NCBI RefSeq assembly: GCF_003865095.1
Contig: NZ_BHYK01000011.1
Span: forward strand, 81,697-145,696
Direction: 5' to 3'
Source of the DNA: Clostridium tagluense
Lineage (GTDB): Bacteria > Bacillota > Clostridia > Clostridiales > Clostridiaceae
DNA length: 64,000 bases
Below, piece by piece: positions 53,989-60,750 of the stretch. Both the position numbers and the translations under genes were made by a program. The notes beneath the pieces were generated by a model. That model searched no databases. It had not been told where the DNA came from and saw only the letters and a list, made by a program, of their open reading frames with translations. The first letter of the stretch is position 1. Every line of letters starts with the position of its first letter.

Positions 53989-54441
53989 TTAGAGTTTCAG
54001 CTTACATTCTTCGCAAATTCCGGATAATACAACACTAGTACTTATAACTGTAATTTTTTGTTTTTTATTTAATTCTTTTATTAAAACATTTGAAATTTCT
54101 GATATTTCGCCTTCGCTTATATCTATTATTTTATTACATTTAATACATTCAGCATGTATGTGAAACTTATTGTTACCTATTTTCTCTAACGTGTAATAGT
54201 TAGTATTAGCGATATTTATCCTTTTTAAAATACCAGCTTCTTCTAAAATTATAATATTCCTATAGATGGTGCTAACACCTATGTTTTCGTTTTTGACTTT
54301 ACTATAAATTTCATTAACATTCATAAGCATATCATTTTCAAAAATCACCTTTATTATTAGATATCTTTGGTAAGTATGTTTATATCCTTCACGTATCAAT
54401 TGGTTTCCAATATATTCAATGTCTTTATTTTTATTAATCAT
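53989..54441 (-). CDS. Fur family ferric-uptake regulator
   Basis: This 150-residue metalloregulator has an N-terminal winged helix with GVSTIYRNIIILEEAGI (about 77-93). It carries metal sites FHIHAECIKCN (HxH and CxxC) and a C-terminal ICEECKLKL giving the second CxxC of the structural zinc. Length fits Fur/PerR/Zur. Context points to iron: two good Fur boxes lie nearby, and the operon begins with a flavodoxin. It starts six bases after the DUF2325 gene ends, in an operon with DUF2325 and a broken DUF3793 gene. Fur is favoured over PerR because the boxes match the Fur consensus, but the residues that separate the two cannot be settled by eye. Confidence 0.9.
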   Translation of the reverse strand: MINKNKDIEYIGNQLIREGYKHTYQRYLIIKVIFENDMLMNVNEIYSKVKNENIGVSTIYRNIIILEEAGILKRINIANTNYYTLEKIGNNKFHIHAECIKCNKIIDISEGEISEISNVLIKELNKKQKITVISTSVVLSGICEECKLKL

Positions 54442-54447
54442 TTTTTA

Positions 54448-54741
54448 TTAAACCTCTATCTCCTTAATGTACTTTTGTATTTCTTTTTCCATGTGTGTCC
54501 ATGAACGTTTAGAGAATGCAACTTTTACATTAGCTTTCCTTGATTCTTCTTTAACAACCGTTGTTAATTGGTGACCTACAAAGTCTACCAGAATCATTAC
54601 TAAATCTATATTTCGAGGTATTCTGAAATTTTTAGCATCATTTTTTCTACCAGTTATATGTTCTATGTCGTTGAATCCATTCTTCATTAGATTTTTAGTA
54701 ATACTGCCAAGATTATCTCCACCTATGAGTAATATTCCCAT
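54448..54741 (-). CDS. DUF2325 domain protein
   Basis: This 97-residue protein begins MGILLIGGDNLGSI, the start of DUF2325 proteins, and has the conserved HITGRKND and VDFVGHQLTT segments. It has a Rossmann-like half-domain pattern. No biochemical role is established for the family. The ATG at 54741 is preferred over one 12 codons upstream because AAAAGGAAGTG precedes it and it fits the family start. It lies six bases upstream of fur, in a transcript that starts at the flavodoxin gene. In clostridia such genes often accompany iron- and redox-related genes. Confidence 0.88.
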   Translation of the reverse strand: MGILLIGGDNLGSITKNLMKNGFNDIEHITGRKNDAKNFRIPRNIDLVMILVDFVGHQLTTVVKEESRKANVKVAFSKRSWTHMEKEIQKYIKEIEV

Positions 54742-55082
54742 AGTTTCACTTCCTTTTATACATATTATGATATTCATTTTTATTATTCATATGCTAGGCT
54801 TTGGTCTTTATTTAATAGGTCGGTTGGTTTCATCCCTTTCATCATTAAGTTCATGATGCTAGATTTAATTTCATTTTTATATCTTTCCCATATGTTATTT
54901 GAGTTTCTATTACTATTACTAAAATTAATTAAAGAGGATGTCTTATGCTTTTTGATAGTTGGACATGCATTACGTATTATTATTGAATATAAATATTCTA
55001 AATAATTCTACTATTCCCACAAAACACCCTCCATTAATTTCACGATAGTATTAACACTATCGATTTTTTATTAAAAATATTT
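54742..55082. other. Intergenic stretch containing a broken gene
   Basis: Between DUF2325 and flavodoxin lies a frameshifted DUF3793-like remnant (54783-55027). Its far end touches a hairpin, CGATAGT with ACTATCG, near 55043-55062. That hairpin is T-tailed only on the plus strand, where no gene needs it. Confidence 0.5.
54783..55027 (-). pseudogene. Frameshifted and truncated DUF3793-like gene
   Basis: On the minus strand, GTG at 55027 follows GGAGGG and codes FCGNSR. The reading then continues, one frame shifted, as NYLEYLYSIIIRNACPTIKK and SSLINFSNSNRN then IWERYKNEIKSSI, ending at TAA (54783). The order CAPT/KPSSLI/FSN-RN/W-YK is the N-terminal pattern of DUF3793 proteins, which clostridia often encode next to flavodoxin. 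The remnant has only about 80 residues against about 180 for the family, and the 3' part is missing. The family call is from memory of the pattern and should be treated as tentative. Confidence 0.5.
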
Positions 55083-55511
55083 TTATTTTGTGGATAACAA
55101 CGCACCTATTTCCTTACATTTTTCAATACCTTCTTTGTCAGCATCGTTATTAATTATAAGTCCATCTACTATAACATTCGCACCGTATTTTTCCATTCTT
55201 TCTTGCCAATCAGTCATCCATTCTCCATTGCCCCATCCATAAGAACCAAATAAAACAATATTTTTGCCACTTACTACACTAGCAATTGACTCAATAAACG
55301 GTTCCATTTCTGATTCCTCAAGCTGCTCTGCGCCCATAGATGGGCATCCGAAAGCTATTACATTTGCATTTATTACGTCCTCTACTTTTGCGTCACCCAC
55401 ATTAAGTAATCTAACGTTTGAATCTTCATTTTTTGCGCCTTCCATAATCCCTTCTGCCATAGCCTCAGTATTTCCTGTTCCACTCCAATAAATAATTACT
55501 ACATTTTTCAA
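55083..55511 (-). CDS. Flavodoxin
   Basis: This 142-residue FMN electron carrier replaces ferredoxin when iron is scarce. The phosphate-binding loop is WSGTGNTEAMA (about 9-19). The FMN-ring loops are FGCPSMGAEQ (about 54-63) and FGSYGWGNGEWM (about 87-98), the latter containing the usual Tyr-Gly-Trp. Length is typical for clostridial short-chain flavodoxins (138-148). Start is a TTG nine bases after GAGGAGG. It is the first gene of the transcript that includes DUF2325 and fur, and a Fur box lies about 130 bp upstream, so iron repression is likely. Confidence 0.94.
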   Translation of the reverse strand: MKNVVIIYWSGTGNTEAMAEGIMEGAKNEDSNVRLLNVGDAKVEDVINANVIAFGCPSMGAEQLEESEMEPFIESIASVVSGKNIVLFGSYGWGNGEWMTDWQERMEKYGANVIVDGLIINNDADKEGIEKCKEIGALLSTK

Positions 55512-55639
55512 ATTAATTTCCTCCTCATTTATATTCCTATTGTTCTATAAATATCAACACCTTTTAGAATTAAGTGTTTTTAAGCTATAAAAATTTTCTT
55601 ACTGTATTCATGATGATAAAGAACTATTTTAATTTCTTT

Positions 55640-55658
55640 GATATTGATTATCGTTATC
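55640..55658. promoter_or_regulatory. Fur box in the flavodoxin / ABC-remnant promoter region
   Basis: GATAACGATAATCAATATC (read on the minus strand) differs from the 19-bp Fur consensus GATAATGATAATCATTATC at two positions. It overlaps the -35 of a plus-strand promoter (55644-55672) and is about 130 bp upstream of the flavodoxin start on the other strand. Confidence 0.8.
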
Positions 55659-55672
55659 AACTACATTATAAT
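55644..55672 (+). promoter_or_regulatory. Fur-overlapped promoter facing a decayed ABC transporter
   Basis: TTGATT (55644-55649), 17-bp spacer and TATAAT (55667-55672) form a strong sigma-A promoter. The Fur box covers its -35. Downstream lie only remnants of ABC transporter genes (55736-56221). Confidence 0.7.
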
Positions 55673-55735
55673 ATATTTAAGTTAGGGATTTTTTAAAATT
55701 ATTACTATCTTTTTTAAAAATATTAAGGAAATGAT

Positions 55736-56132
55736 ATGAAAAATCTACTCAATCATACTGAACTGGCCTTAAATATTTAAATCTGTATTCAAAAATATCT
55801 GTTATGTTTCTCTTCTGAGGGAGATAAAAAAGTTCTTGAACTCGATAATATGTAAAAAGAAATTGTTTGAATACTAATCAACACTTAAAATTTACCATCC
55901 AAGAAATGAAAGACAGTTACAATTAGCTATTGAAGAACTTACCAAAAATAAGACAATTATTATGATTGCCCATAGACTGAAAACAGTCAGAGCAGCAAAT
56001 CAGATTATAGTAATACACAATGGAAGAATTGTGCAAAGTGGCACACATACTCAATTAATTAAGAAACCAGGCATCTATGCGGATTTTATAGGTATTCGCC
56101 AAAAGGCAATTGGATGGAAGTTATCAAAATAA
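55736..56132 (+). pseudogene. Remnant of an ABC-transporter gene (exporter-type ATPase end)
   Basis: A start with a ribosome site (AAGGAA) codes MKNLLNHTELALNI and then stops. After about 170 bp without a continuous frame, a frame without a start codes the last part of an ABC ATPase. This part includes KTIIMIAHRLKTVRAANQII with the switch His, then IHNGRIVQSGTHTQLI, ending in WKLSK and TAA at 56132. The IAHRLKTV and GTHTQL pattern is typical of fused membrane-ATPase exporters (YbtP/IrtA and MsbA types). With the Fur-controlled promoter just upstream it may be the relic of an iron-siderophore ABC system. Most of the gene, including Walker A, is gone. Confidence 0.7.
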
Positions 56133-56137
56133 ACCTT

Positions 56138-56221
56138 AGATTTACTTATGACGGGAAGAATAATATTATCTAAAATGTAAACCTAGATATCAAGGATGGA
56201 GTATTGCATAGCGAAAGATAA
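56138..56221 (+). pseudogene. Second ABC-ATPase fragment
   Basis: Six bases after the first remnant, a frame reads RFTYDGKNNII, a stop, then NVNLDIKDGVLHSER. This is the beta-strand start of an ABC ATP-binding domain, normally followed by Walker A. The internal TAA and loss of everything after it show decay. It suggests that a second ABC gene followed in the same orientation, as in paired YbtP/YbtQ-type transporters. Confidence 0.6.
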
Positions 56222-56279
56222 TTACTGCGAGGTTTGGGATAAAAATGAACAAGCTAAGAAGCTTTAAAATCTACCCATA

Positions 56280-56330
56280 AAAAGCAAAAATGGCGATGAG
56301 TAAATAATCGCATATTTTTGCTTTTAAGGT
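56280..56330. terminator. Terminator, probably shared
   Basis: AAAAGCAAAAAT-GCGAT pairs with ATCGCATATTTTTGCTTTT with a one-base bulge (56280-56325), with A/T-tracts on both sides. It would end the plus-strand ABC remnants and the convergent methyltransferase. Confidence 0.75.
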
Positions 56331-56412
56331 TAACATAGTGGATATTTAAAAGTACGTTAAATATCTGAATAACGAAGGATGTTCGTATTATTGACTTATA
56401 TGGATAATAGCT

Positions 56413-57042
56413 CTACTTTTCGCATATACAGCATAACCAATTTCTTTCTTCCATTAAGTCTATTGTTATATTATTGAACCCAGCTTTTTCTAATAATTCT
56501 TTTAATTCTTTAGGAGTATGTATTTTCATATCTGATAGTGCAATCAATTTATCATTTCTTTCTTTAAAGTTTTCACTAGAATACATTTCACATATTATAA
56601 TAAATTTTCCTGATGGCTTTAATATTCTTTTAACCTCTTTAAAACTTTCAATAAGATTAGGCCAGAAATAAATAGTTTCTACTGCTGATATAACATCAAA
56701 TTTATTATTTTCAAATGGGATTTTTTCTACACTAGCATGTAAAATTTCAACTCTGTTGGTTTTTACAAATTGTGTATTATAATCTTTTGACCATTTTACA
56801 CAATCTAATGAATAATCTATACCGAAAATTTTGCCCTCGGTTGCTATTGATGCCATTCTATTTATTGTTCTACCACCACCACAACCTATATCAAGTATAA
56901 CATCCTTGTTTTTAATATTTATTTTTTCTAATCCCCAACTAGTCAATTCAAAGTGTCCTATATTCATGCCTTCTGCTATAACTTTTCCTAACACACCAGT
57001 TGGTTTTTTACATTGATTTAATCTTTTTGCAATTTCACTCAT
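56413..57042 (-). CDS. Class I SAM-dependent methyltransferase (Fur-box controlled)
   Basis: This 209-residue methyltransferase has motif I VILDIGCGGGRTI (about 48-60), acidic motif II IFGIDYS, and motif IV FDVISAVETIYFWPN with aromatic residues. After the Rossmann core it ends with WLCCICEK, a Cys cluster (CCxxC). The substrate is not known; similar proteins modify small metabolites or quinone-like compounds. A near-perfect Fur box (57068-57086) lies directly upstream of the start, so it should be expressed when iron is scarce. A GGAAGGT ribosome site precedes the ATG. An iron-chelator or siderophore pathway role is possible but not shown. Confidence 0.85.
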   Translation of the reverse strand: MSEIAKRLNQCKKPTGVLGKVIAEGMNIGHFELTSWGLEKINIKNKDVILDIGCGGGRTINRMASIATEGKIFGIDYSLDCVKWSKDYNTQFVKTNRVEILHASVEKIPFENNKFDVISAVETIYFWPNLIESFKEVKRILKPSGKFIIICEMYSSENFKERNDKLIALSDMKIHTPKELKELLEKAGFNNITIDLMEERNWLCCICEK

Positions 57043-57067
57043 AATGTTCCACCTTCCTATTTAATAA

Positions 57068-57086
57068 GATAATGATAATCAATATC
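57068..57086. promoter_or_regulatory. Fur box upstream of the methyltransferase
   Basis: GATAATGATAATCAATATC matches the Fur consensus in 18 of 19 positions. It begins 26 bp upstream of the methyltransferase ATG, a position that would block transcription or initiation. Confidence 0.88.
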
Positions 57087-57512
57087 AAATCAATTATAGT
57101 ATAAACTATTTATGAACATAATACAATATTTCATTGCCTTTAGAATGACTCCAAGGGAATATCCAAAGAAAATGCAATAACGTTTTGGAGCATAATAATC
57201 TTTTAAGAGTAGCAATAAAATAGTAATAGGTATTTTTACTGCTATTTATTTTTGTAATGCAGGATGTAAATCTTATTTACATAAAGTGTAGAAAAAGAAC
57301 TCTTTTTAGGAACGAGAAAACAGGATGCTGAAAAAGTGAATACAATAATGAAGACACTAGAAATTAATTATGATGAGGAAAATTATAAGATCTATTGCTT
57401 AGGCAAAATGGATTGTTTAGTAAACTTGTAAATTTACAACAGCAAAGTTTTGAGTGGGAGATAGGGGAATATAAGAGATTTTTACTTTAGAATATTATAA
57501 AATGATATAGGC
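57087..57512. other. Non-coding or degenerate stretch between methyltransferase and tRNA-Gln
   Basis: This 426-bp stretch holds a startless 47-codon frame (57288-57431, containing NTIMKTLEINYDEENYK) without a recognised family, and no ribosome site. It may be decayed coding sequence. No repeat or hairpin of note was seen. Confidence 0.4.
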
Positions 57513-57541
57513 TTGCAAAGATAGTGAATCTATGTTATAGT
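57513..57541 (+). promoter_or_regulatory. Promoter of tRNA-Gln
   Basis: TTGCAA (57513-57518), 17-bp spacer and TATAGT (57536-57541) point at the tRNA, giving a leader of about 80 nt. Confidence 0.6.
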
Positions 57542-57574
57542 AAATTACAGGAAGTTGTAAAAAAGTAATTTAAC

Positions 57575-57603
57575 GACTCGAGGGTTCAATTTGCCTAGGA
57601 GTC
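57575..57603 (+). other. Hairpin in the tRNA-Gln leader
   Basis: GACTC-G-AGG pairs with CCT-AG-GAGTC around a TTCAATT-containing loop. It precedes the mature tRNA by 21 nt and could be a processing signal, or the worn remnant of another tRNA T-arm. Confidence 0.45.
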
Positions 57604-57624
57604 ACTATTTATTTATTTTTTTAT

Positions 57625-57699
57625 TGGGGTGTAGCCAAGTGGTAAGGCACTAGACTCTGACTCTGGCATTCGCAGGTTCGAATCCTGCCATCCTAGCCA
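57625..57699 (+). tRNA. tRNA-Gln, anticodon CUG
   Basis: The 75-nt cloverleaf has acceptor stem TGGGGTG with CATCCTA (two G-U pairs), discriminator G and an encoded CCA. The D-arm is GCC AAGTGGTAA GGC. The anticodon stem CTAGA/TCTGG encloses loop CTCTGAC with anticodon CTG, and the T-arm is GCAGG TTCGAAT CCTGC. Anticodon CUG reads the Gln codon CAG. The first pair U1-A72 is the bacterial-type identity element of tRNA-Gln. It is a single gene with its own promoter and terminator. The same window encodes GatDE, which would amidate Glu on this tRNA if it acts here. Confidence 0.96.
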
Positions 57700-57750
57700 A
57701 ATATTTTAAGTCTAATATAAAATAGTATATTTTAAATGATGGATATAAAT

Positions 57751-57790
57751 AATCCTAGCAAAATTTTATTTTGCTAGGATTATTTTTTTT
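57751..57790. terminator. Bidirectional terminator
   Basis: A perfect 14-bp stem, AATCCTAGCAAAAT with 57768-57781 around TTT, is followed by eight T on the plus strand. It ends the tRNA-Gln transcript and the convergent membrane-protein gene. Confidence 0.9.
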
Positions 57791-57803
57791 ATATGATTTT
57801 TTT

Positions 57804-58298
57804 TTACTTAAATATGTTTTTTAAAAACACATAGATGCCTAGTACAATAATTGTGCAAGGAAATAATAGTCCATAAGTAAGCCAAGTATAATTGTTTCCT
57901 AAAAAATTTACTGCAAAAGAAAATACAGATATAAAGGCTAGCAAAAATATAAAAAATAGTAAGGTATTGTTTTTTTTGGAAAATAAATAATACTGAAACA
58001 AACCAATAGCAAGGCCTAGTGTATAAATGGGCCAAGTTTCAGTGGAGTATTTCCAGTTTGTTGAAGTTTCAAAAACAAATAATAAACCTGTAGTGGTTAA
58101 GATTCCAGCAAGAACTAATATAGCAGGTTCCTTTTTTAGTGAGAAAAAACTTATTTCTAACAAAATACCTGGAATTAGAATAAAAAGAGGCCAAAAGTTT
58201 GAAAAACTAAAAAAGTCAATGTCGCATATTTGATCAGCTAGAAGTACTGAACCTAAGAGAATCAAGAGAATACCAAATAATGCCTTGTGTTTTTTCAT
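57804..58298 (-). CDS. Small membrane protein, LiaF/DUF5668-like
   Basis: This 164-residue protein has five hydrophobic helices in the order of LiaI/DUF5668 proteins, with FGILLILLGSVLLADQ as the first. Such proteins often accompany envelope-stress regulation. No LiaF C-terminal soluble domain, kinase or regulator is attached or adjacent, so the function is open. The ATG at 58298 is chosen because AAAGAAGTG precedes it; a GTG three codons upstream overlaps that site. It is convergent with the tRNA gene and shares the terminator at 57751-57790. Confidence 0.7.
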   Translation of the reverse strand: MKKHKALFGILLILLGSVLLADQICDIDFFSFSNFWPLFILIPGILLEISFFSLKKEPAILVLAGILTTTGLLFVFETSTNWKYSTETWPIYTLGLAIGLFQYYLFSKKNNTLLFFIFLLAFISVFSFAVNFLGNNYTWLTYGLLFPCTIIVLGIYVFLKNIFK

Positions 58299-58366
58299 GT
58301 AATTCACTTCTTTAAATCACTATTCATAATTATATTGTTTATATATAGAATTTATGCATATTTAAA

Positions 58367-58396
58367 AGTATTAGTTAGACATTTATAGCTAATACT
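58367..58396 (+). other. Leader hairpin upstream of the cold-shock gene
   Basis: AGTATTAG pairs with CTAATACT, extended by further base pairs toward the loop, about 55 nt upstream of the csp start codon. Cold-shock mRNAs often have structured leaders, so this may be a thermal or stability element. Confidence 0.4.
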
Positions 58397-58449
58397 ATAT
58401 TTAAACACTAAATCCTTTATATTTCAGAGAAGGACAAGGAGGAAATTAT

Positions 58450-58653
58450 ATGAAAACAGGTGTAGTGAAGTGGTATGATGCTGAAAGAGGGTATGGATTT
58501 ATATCAGCTCAAGAAGGCGAGGATGTATTTGTTCACCATTTGGCGATAAAGGAACAAGGACCAAGAAAGGATTTGCATGAGGGCGAAGAAGTACAATTTG
58601 ATGTAATTGATGCACCTAAAGGACCCCAAGCTATTAATGTTCAAAAGTTTTAA
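58450..58653 (+). CDS. Cold-shock protein (CspA/CspB family)
   Basis: This 67-residue single cold-shock domain binds single-stranded RNA and DNA as a chaperone. The first strand is TGVVKWYDAERGYGFI, with RNP1 (GYGFI) at about 14-18. DVFVHH (about 26-31) supplies RNP2. It ends INVQKF. Length is exactly that of the family. Ribosome site AAGGAGGAAA precedes the ATG. It is monocistronic, with a structured leader (58367-58396). Confidence 0.97.
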   Translation: MKTGVVKWYDAERGYGFISAQEGEDVFVHHLAIKEQGPRKDLHEGEEVQFDVIDAPKGPQAINVQKF

Positions 58654-58776
58654 CCACATGATTTTATCTTTTGATATTATTTTTTGTAAAACTAGTTGCA
58701 AACCGGGGTATATATAGAAGCATTATTTCTATATCAGATGAGTTAAAAAGAAATCCAAGATTTATTTAAAAGCAAA

Positions 58777-58807
58777 TGTCCTAGAACTATCTAAAAGTCC
58801 TAGGACA
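58777..58807 (-). terminator. Hairpin terminator of the hydrolase gene
   Basis: TGTCCTAG (58777-58784) pairs with CTAGGACA (58800-58807). On the minus strand TTTGCTTTTAAA follows, so it is only moderately T-rich. Confidence 0.5.
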
Positions 58808-58828
58808 GCTGCTTATTTTATTTGAATT

Positions 58829-59653
58829 TTATAATTTTACAGTTTGACCGATATCGATAATTTTTATGCTTCCGTCATTTATTCTTTCTAGTGTATCGCA
58901 GGTAACATTATCATCGTCTTGAGCCAAAATATAGGTTTTATAATGAATTGGAATCATTAGTTTAGAATTTGTCATTTTAAACATTTTAAAGCTTTGCTCA
59001 GGAGAACAATGCATTTCTTGAAACTCGTCAGGTTTATAACATCCTACAGGCATAATAGCAACATCTGCCATTAAATTTTTATATACATCAGTATAGGCTG
59101 TATCCCCAGCGAAAAAAATCTTTTTTGTGCTATTCTCAATTATATAAGAATTGCTATCAGCTGCAGTGCCCCAAGGATATCTCCTACCATCATGATTTGC
59201 TCTTAAAGCCCTTATTTTTATGCCGCTCCCACTATAGTCCTCATCTGGGTTTAGAAGTATTCTATTTTTAAATCCTAAAATTTTTAAAGGAAAATCTAAG
59301 TTCTTAGGAGCAATAACTACTGCGTTTTTATTTAGTTTCATTAGAGTTGAATAATTCATGTGGTCCATATGACCATGGGATAGCAGTATATAATCAATAT
59401 TAATTGAAGATAAGTTTAAGGATGGTTTTATTAATCGTCTTATTTGACCAAGATTTATTGAGGTCACAGGGTCAGTTACTATAATCACTCCATTTAAATT
59501 AATAAGTACAGTAGCATGCCCTACCCAATGGACAGAATCTGTTACTAAAGGTTCATAGGAGGGAATAAGCATAGGCTTAAAGTAAGACTTAAAGTTTCTA
59601 CGATGTAGTTCATACATATATCCAGTGATTTTACGGAGTTTAGTAAAGTTCAT
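58829..59653 (-). CDS. Metallo-beta-lactamase-fold hydrolase
   Basis: This 274-residue protein has the metal motif SHGHMDHMN (HxHxDH, about 104-112) and later ligands LRANHDGRRY (His), FFAGDTAYT (Asp) and PIHYKTY (His), giving two metal sites. Sequence around TVLINLNGVIIVTDPV and the HYKTY end fit the NAPE-PLD/UlaG-like branch, which hydrolyses phosphodiester or lactone bonds. The substrate is not predicted. The ATG at 59653 is chosen because AGAGGT precedes it, eliminating seven extra codons. It is monocistronic and cytosolic. Confidence 0.87.
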   Translation of the reverse strand: MNFTKLRKITGYMYELHRRNFKSYFKPMLIPSYEPLVTDSVHWVGHATVLINLNGVIIVTDPVTSINLGQIRRLIKPSLNLSSINIDYILLSHGHMDHMNYSTLMKLNKNAVVIAPKNLDFPLKILGFKNRILLNPDEDYSGSGIKIRALRANHDGRRYPWGTAADSNSYIIENSTKKIFFAGDTAYTDVYKNLMADVAIMPVGCYKPDEFQEMHCSPEQSFKMFKMTNSKLMIPIHYKTYILAQDDDNVTCDTLERINDGSIKIIDIGQTVKL

Positions 59654-59836
59654 TTTATACCTCTTAATTTTCAATATATTTGTTTATACTATATAATTAT
59701 ATTCTTTTATGTAAAGCTTAAACAAATTATATAAAAGAATTTCTATAAATGAATTATAACATAAGGTAGCAAAAATTAATTTGCACTCTGCGATTTAACA
59801 TTAAAAAGAATAAACTTACAAAACACTACAAAACAA

Positions 59837-59865
59837 TTGACAAGGTAAATTTTTTCTGTTATTTT
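59837..59865 (+). promoter_or_regulatory. Possible promoter of the acetate-type transporter gene
   Basis: TTGACA (59837-59842), 17-bp spacer, TATTTT (59860-59865). The -35 is perfect and the -10 is weak. Confidence 0.5.
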
Positions 59866-59911
59866 TTTATAGGAATTATTATTTTAAGGGAAATAAAAAG
59901 GAGGCAATATT

Positions 59912-60529
59912 ATGCTTACAAACGAAACACAAAATGTAAAAATAACAAATGCAGATCCATCAGCATTAGGGTTATTCGGACTTGCCATGGTAACGCTTGT
60001 AGCATCTTCGCAAAAACTTGGACTTACAGAAGGTACATCTTTTATACTTCCATGGGCTATATTCTTAGGAGGATTTGCTCAACTATTTGCATGTATAAAT
60101 GATTCAAAACGTAACAATGTGTTTGGAGCAACAGCTTTTGGAGGTTTTGCATTCTTTTGGATGGGAGTTGCGGCCACATGGTTAATTAAAGCAGGTGTAT
60201 TTGGTCAAGCTTTGGCATCAACTGTGGATCCAAAACAATTAGGGTTTGCTTATGTAGGATATTTGATATTCTCATTGTTTATGACAATAGGTGCTACAGA
60301 GACACATAAGGTACTATTTACAATTTTTGTTTTAATTGATTTTCTATTTATAGGATTATCGCTTAGTACTTTTGGAATTATGCCTAAATTTTCACATAGC
60401 CTGGCAGCGTATTCTGAACTCTTAATTGCGCTAGTTTCTTTTTATGGTTCTGCAGCGGCAGTTTTAAATGCTCATTTTGGCAAGCGATTTTTACCAATTG
60501 GACAACCTTTTGGTATATTTAAAAAATAG
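59912..60529 (+). CDS. Acetate-type transporter of the GPR1/FUN34/SatP family
   Basis: This 205-residue protein has six helices and the family signature near its start (NADPSALGLFGLAMVTLVAS, residues 11-30, matching the NPAPLGL pattern with changes). FFWMGVAATW and a C-terminal AAAVLNAHFGK complete the pattern. Members transport acetate or succinate, or ammonium in some fungi. AAGGAGGCAA precedes the ATG. The next gene, 220 bp on, is an NhaC-type antiporter with its own promoter. Acetate is a main clostridial fermentation product, so a role in its uptake or release is plausible. Confidence 0.88.
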   Translation: MLTNETQNVKITNADPSALGLFGLAMVTLVASSQKLGLTEGTSFILPWAIFLGGFAQLFACINDSKRNNVFGATAFGGFAFFWMGVAATWLIKAGVFGQALASTVDPKQLGFAYVGYLIFSLFMTIGATETHKVLFTIFVLIDFLFIGLSLSTFGIMPKFSHSLAAYSELLIALVSFYGSAAAVLNAHFGKRFLPIGQPFGIFKK

Positions 60530-60638
60530 TCAACAAAAATATAATTGCAATAAATGTATATTATTGCAATTATATAAGTTGAAAATGTAAAAATGGACAA
60601 AAGTATGACTAATTTTTATCAATTAACAGTGAAAATAA

Positions 60639-60667
60639 TTGAATTTTGAGAAAATATAGTATATAAT
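60639..60667 (+). promoter_or_regulatory. Promoter of the NhaC-type antiporter gene
   Basis: TTGAAT (60639-60644), 17-bp spacer and TATAAT (60662-60667). The transcript would begin near 60674, leaving a leader of about 77 nt that contains the structure at 60686-60723. Confidence 0.75.
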
Positions 60668-60685
60668 GTTGCATGTAATAAAAAA

Positions 60686-60723
60686 CGTTTAGGTGGGTTA
60701 AGAGAATTAACTTCATGTAAACG
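60686..60723 (+). ncRNA. Candidate structured leader (possible ion-sensing riboswitch)
   Basis: In the 77-nt leader, CGTTTA (60686-60691) pairs with TAAACG (60718-60723), enclosing a second stem (GGGTTAA with TTAACTT, two G-U pairs, GAGAA loop). The tail between the structure and the start codon, with GGATGGGGGC as ribosome site, is G-rich and could pair with upstream bases. Na+ and Li+ riboswitches are known to sit before Na+/H+ antiporter genes, but I cannot match the consensus by eye. Confidence 0.4.
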
Positions 60724-60750
60724 AAATCAAAGTCGGATGGGGGCTTATAT

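Noticed and set aside
57288..57431. 47-codon frame upstream of tRNA-Gln
   Set aside because: It lacks a start codon and ribosome site; it may be a decayed gene, but the ancestor is not identifiable.
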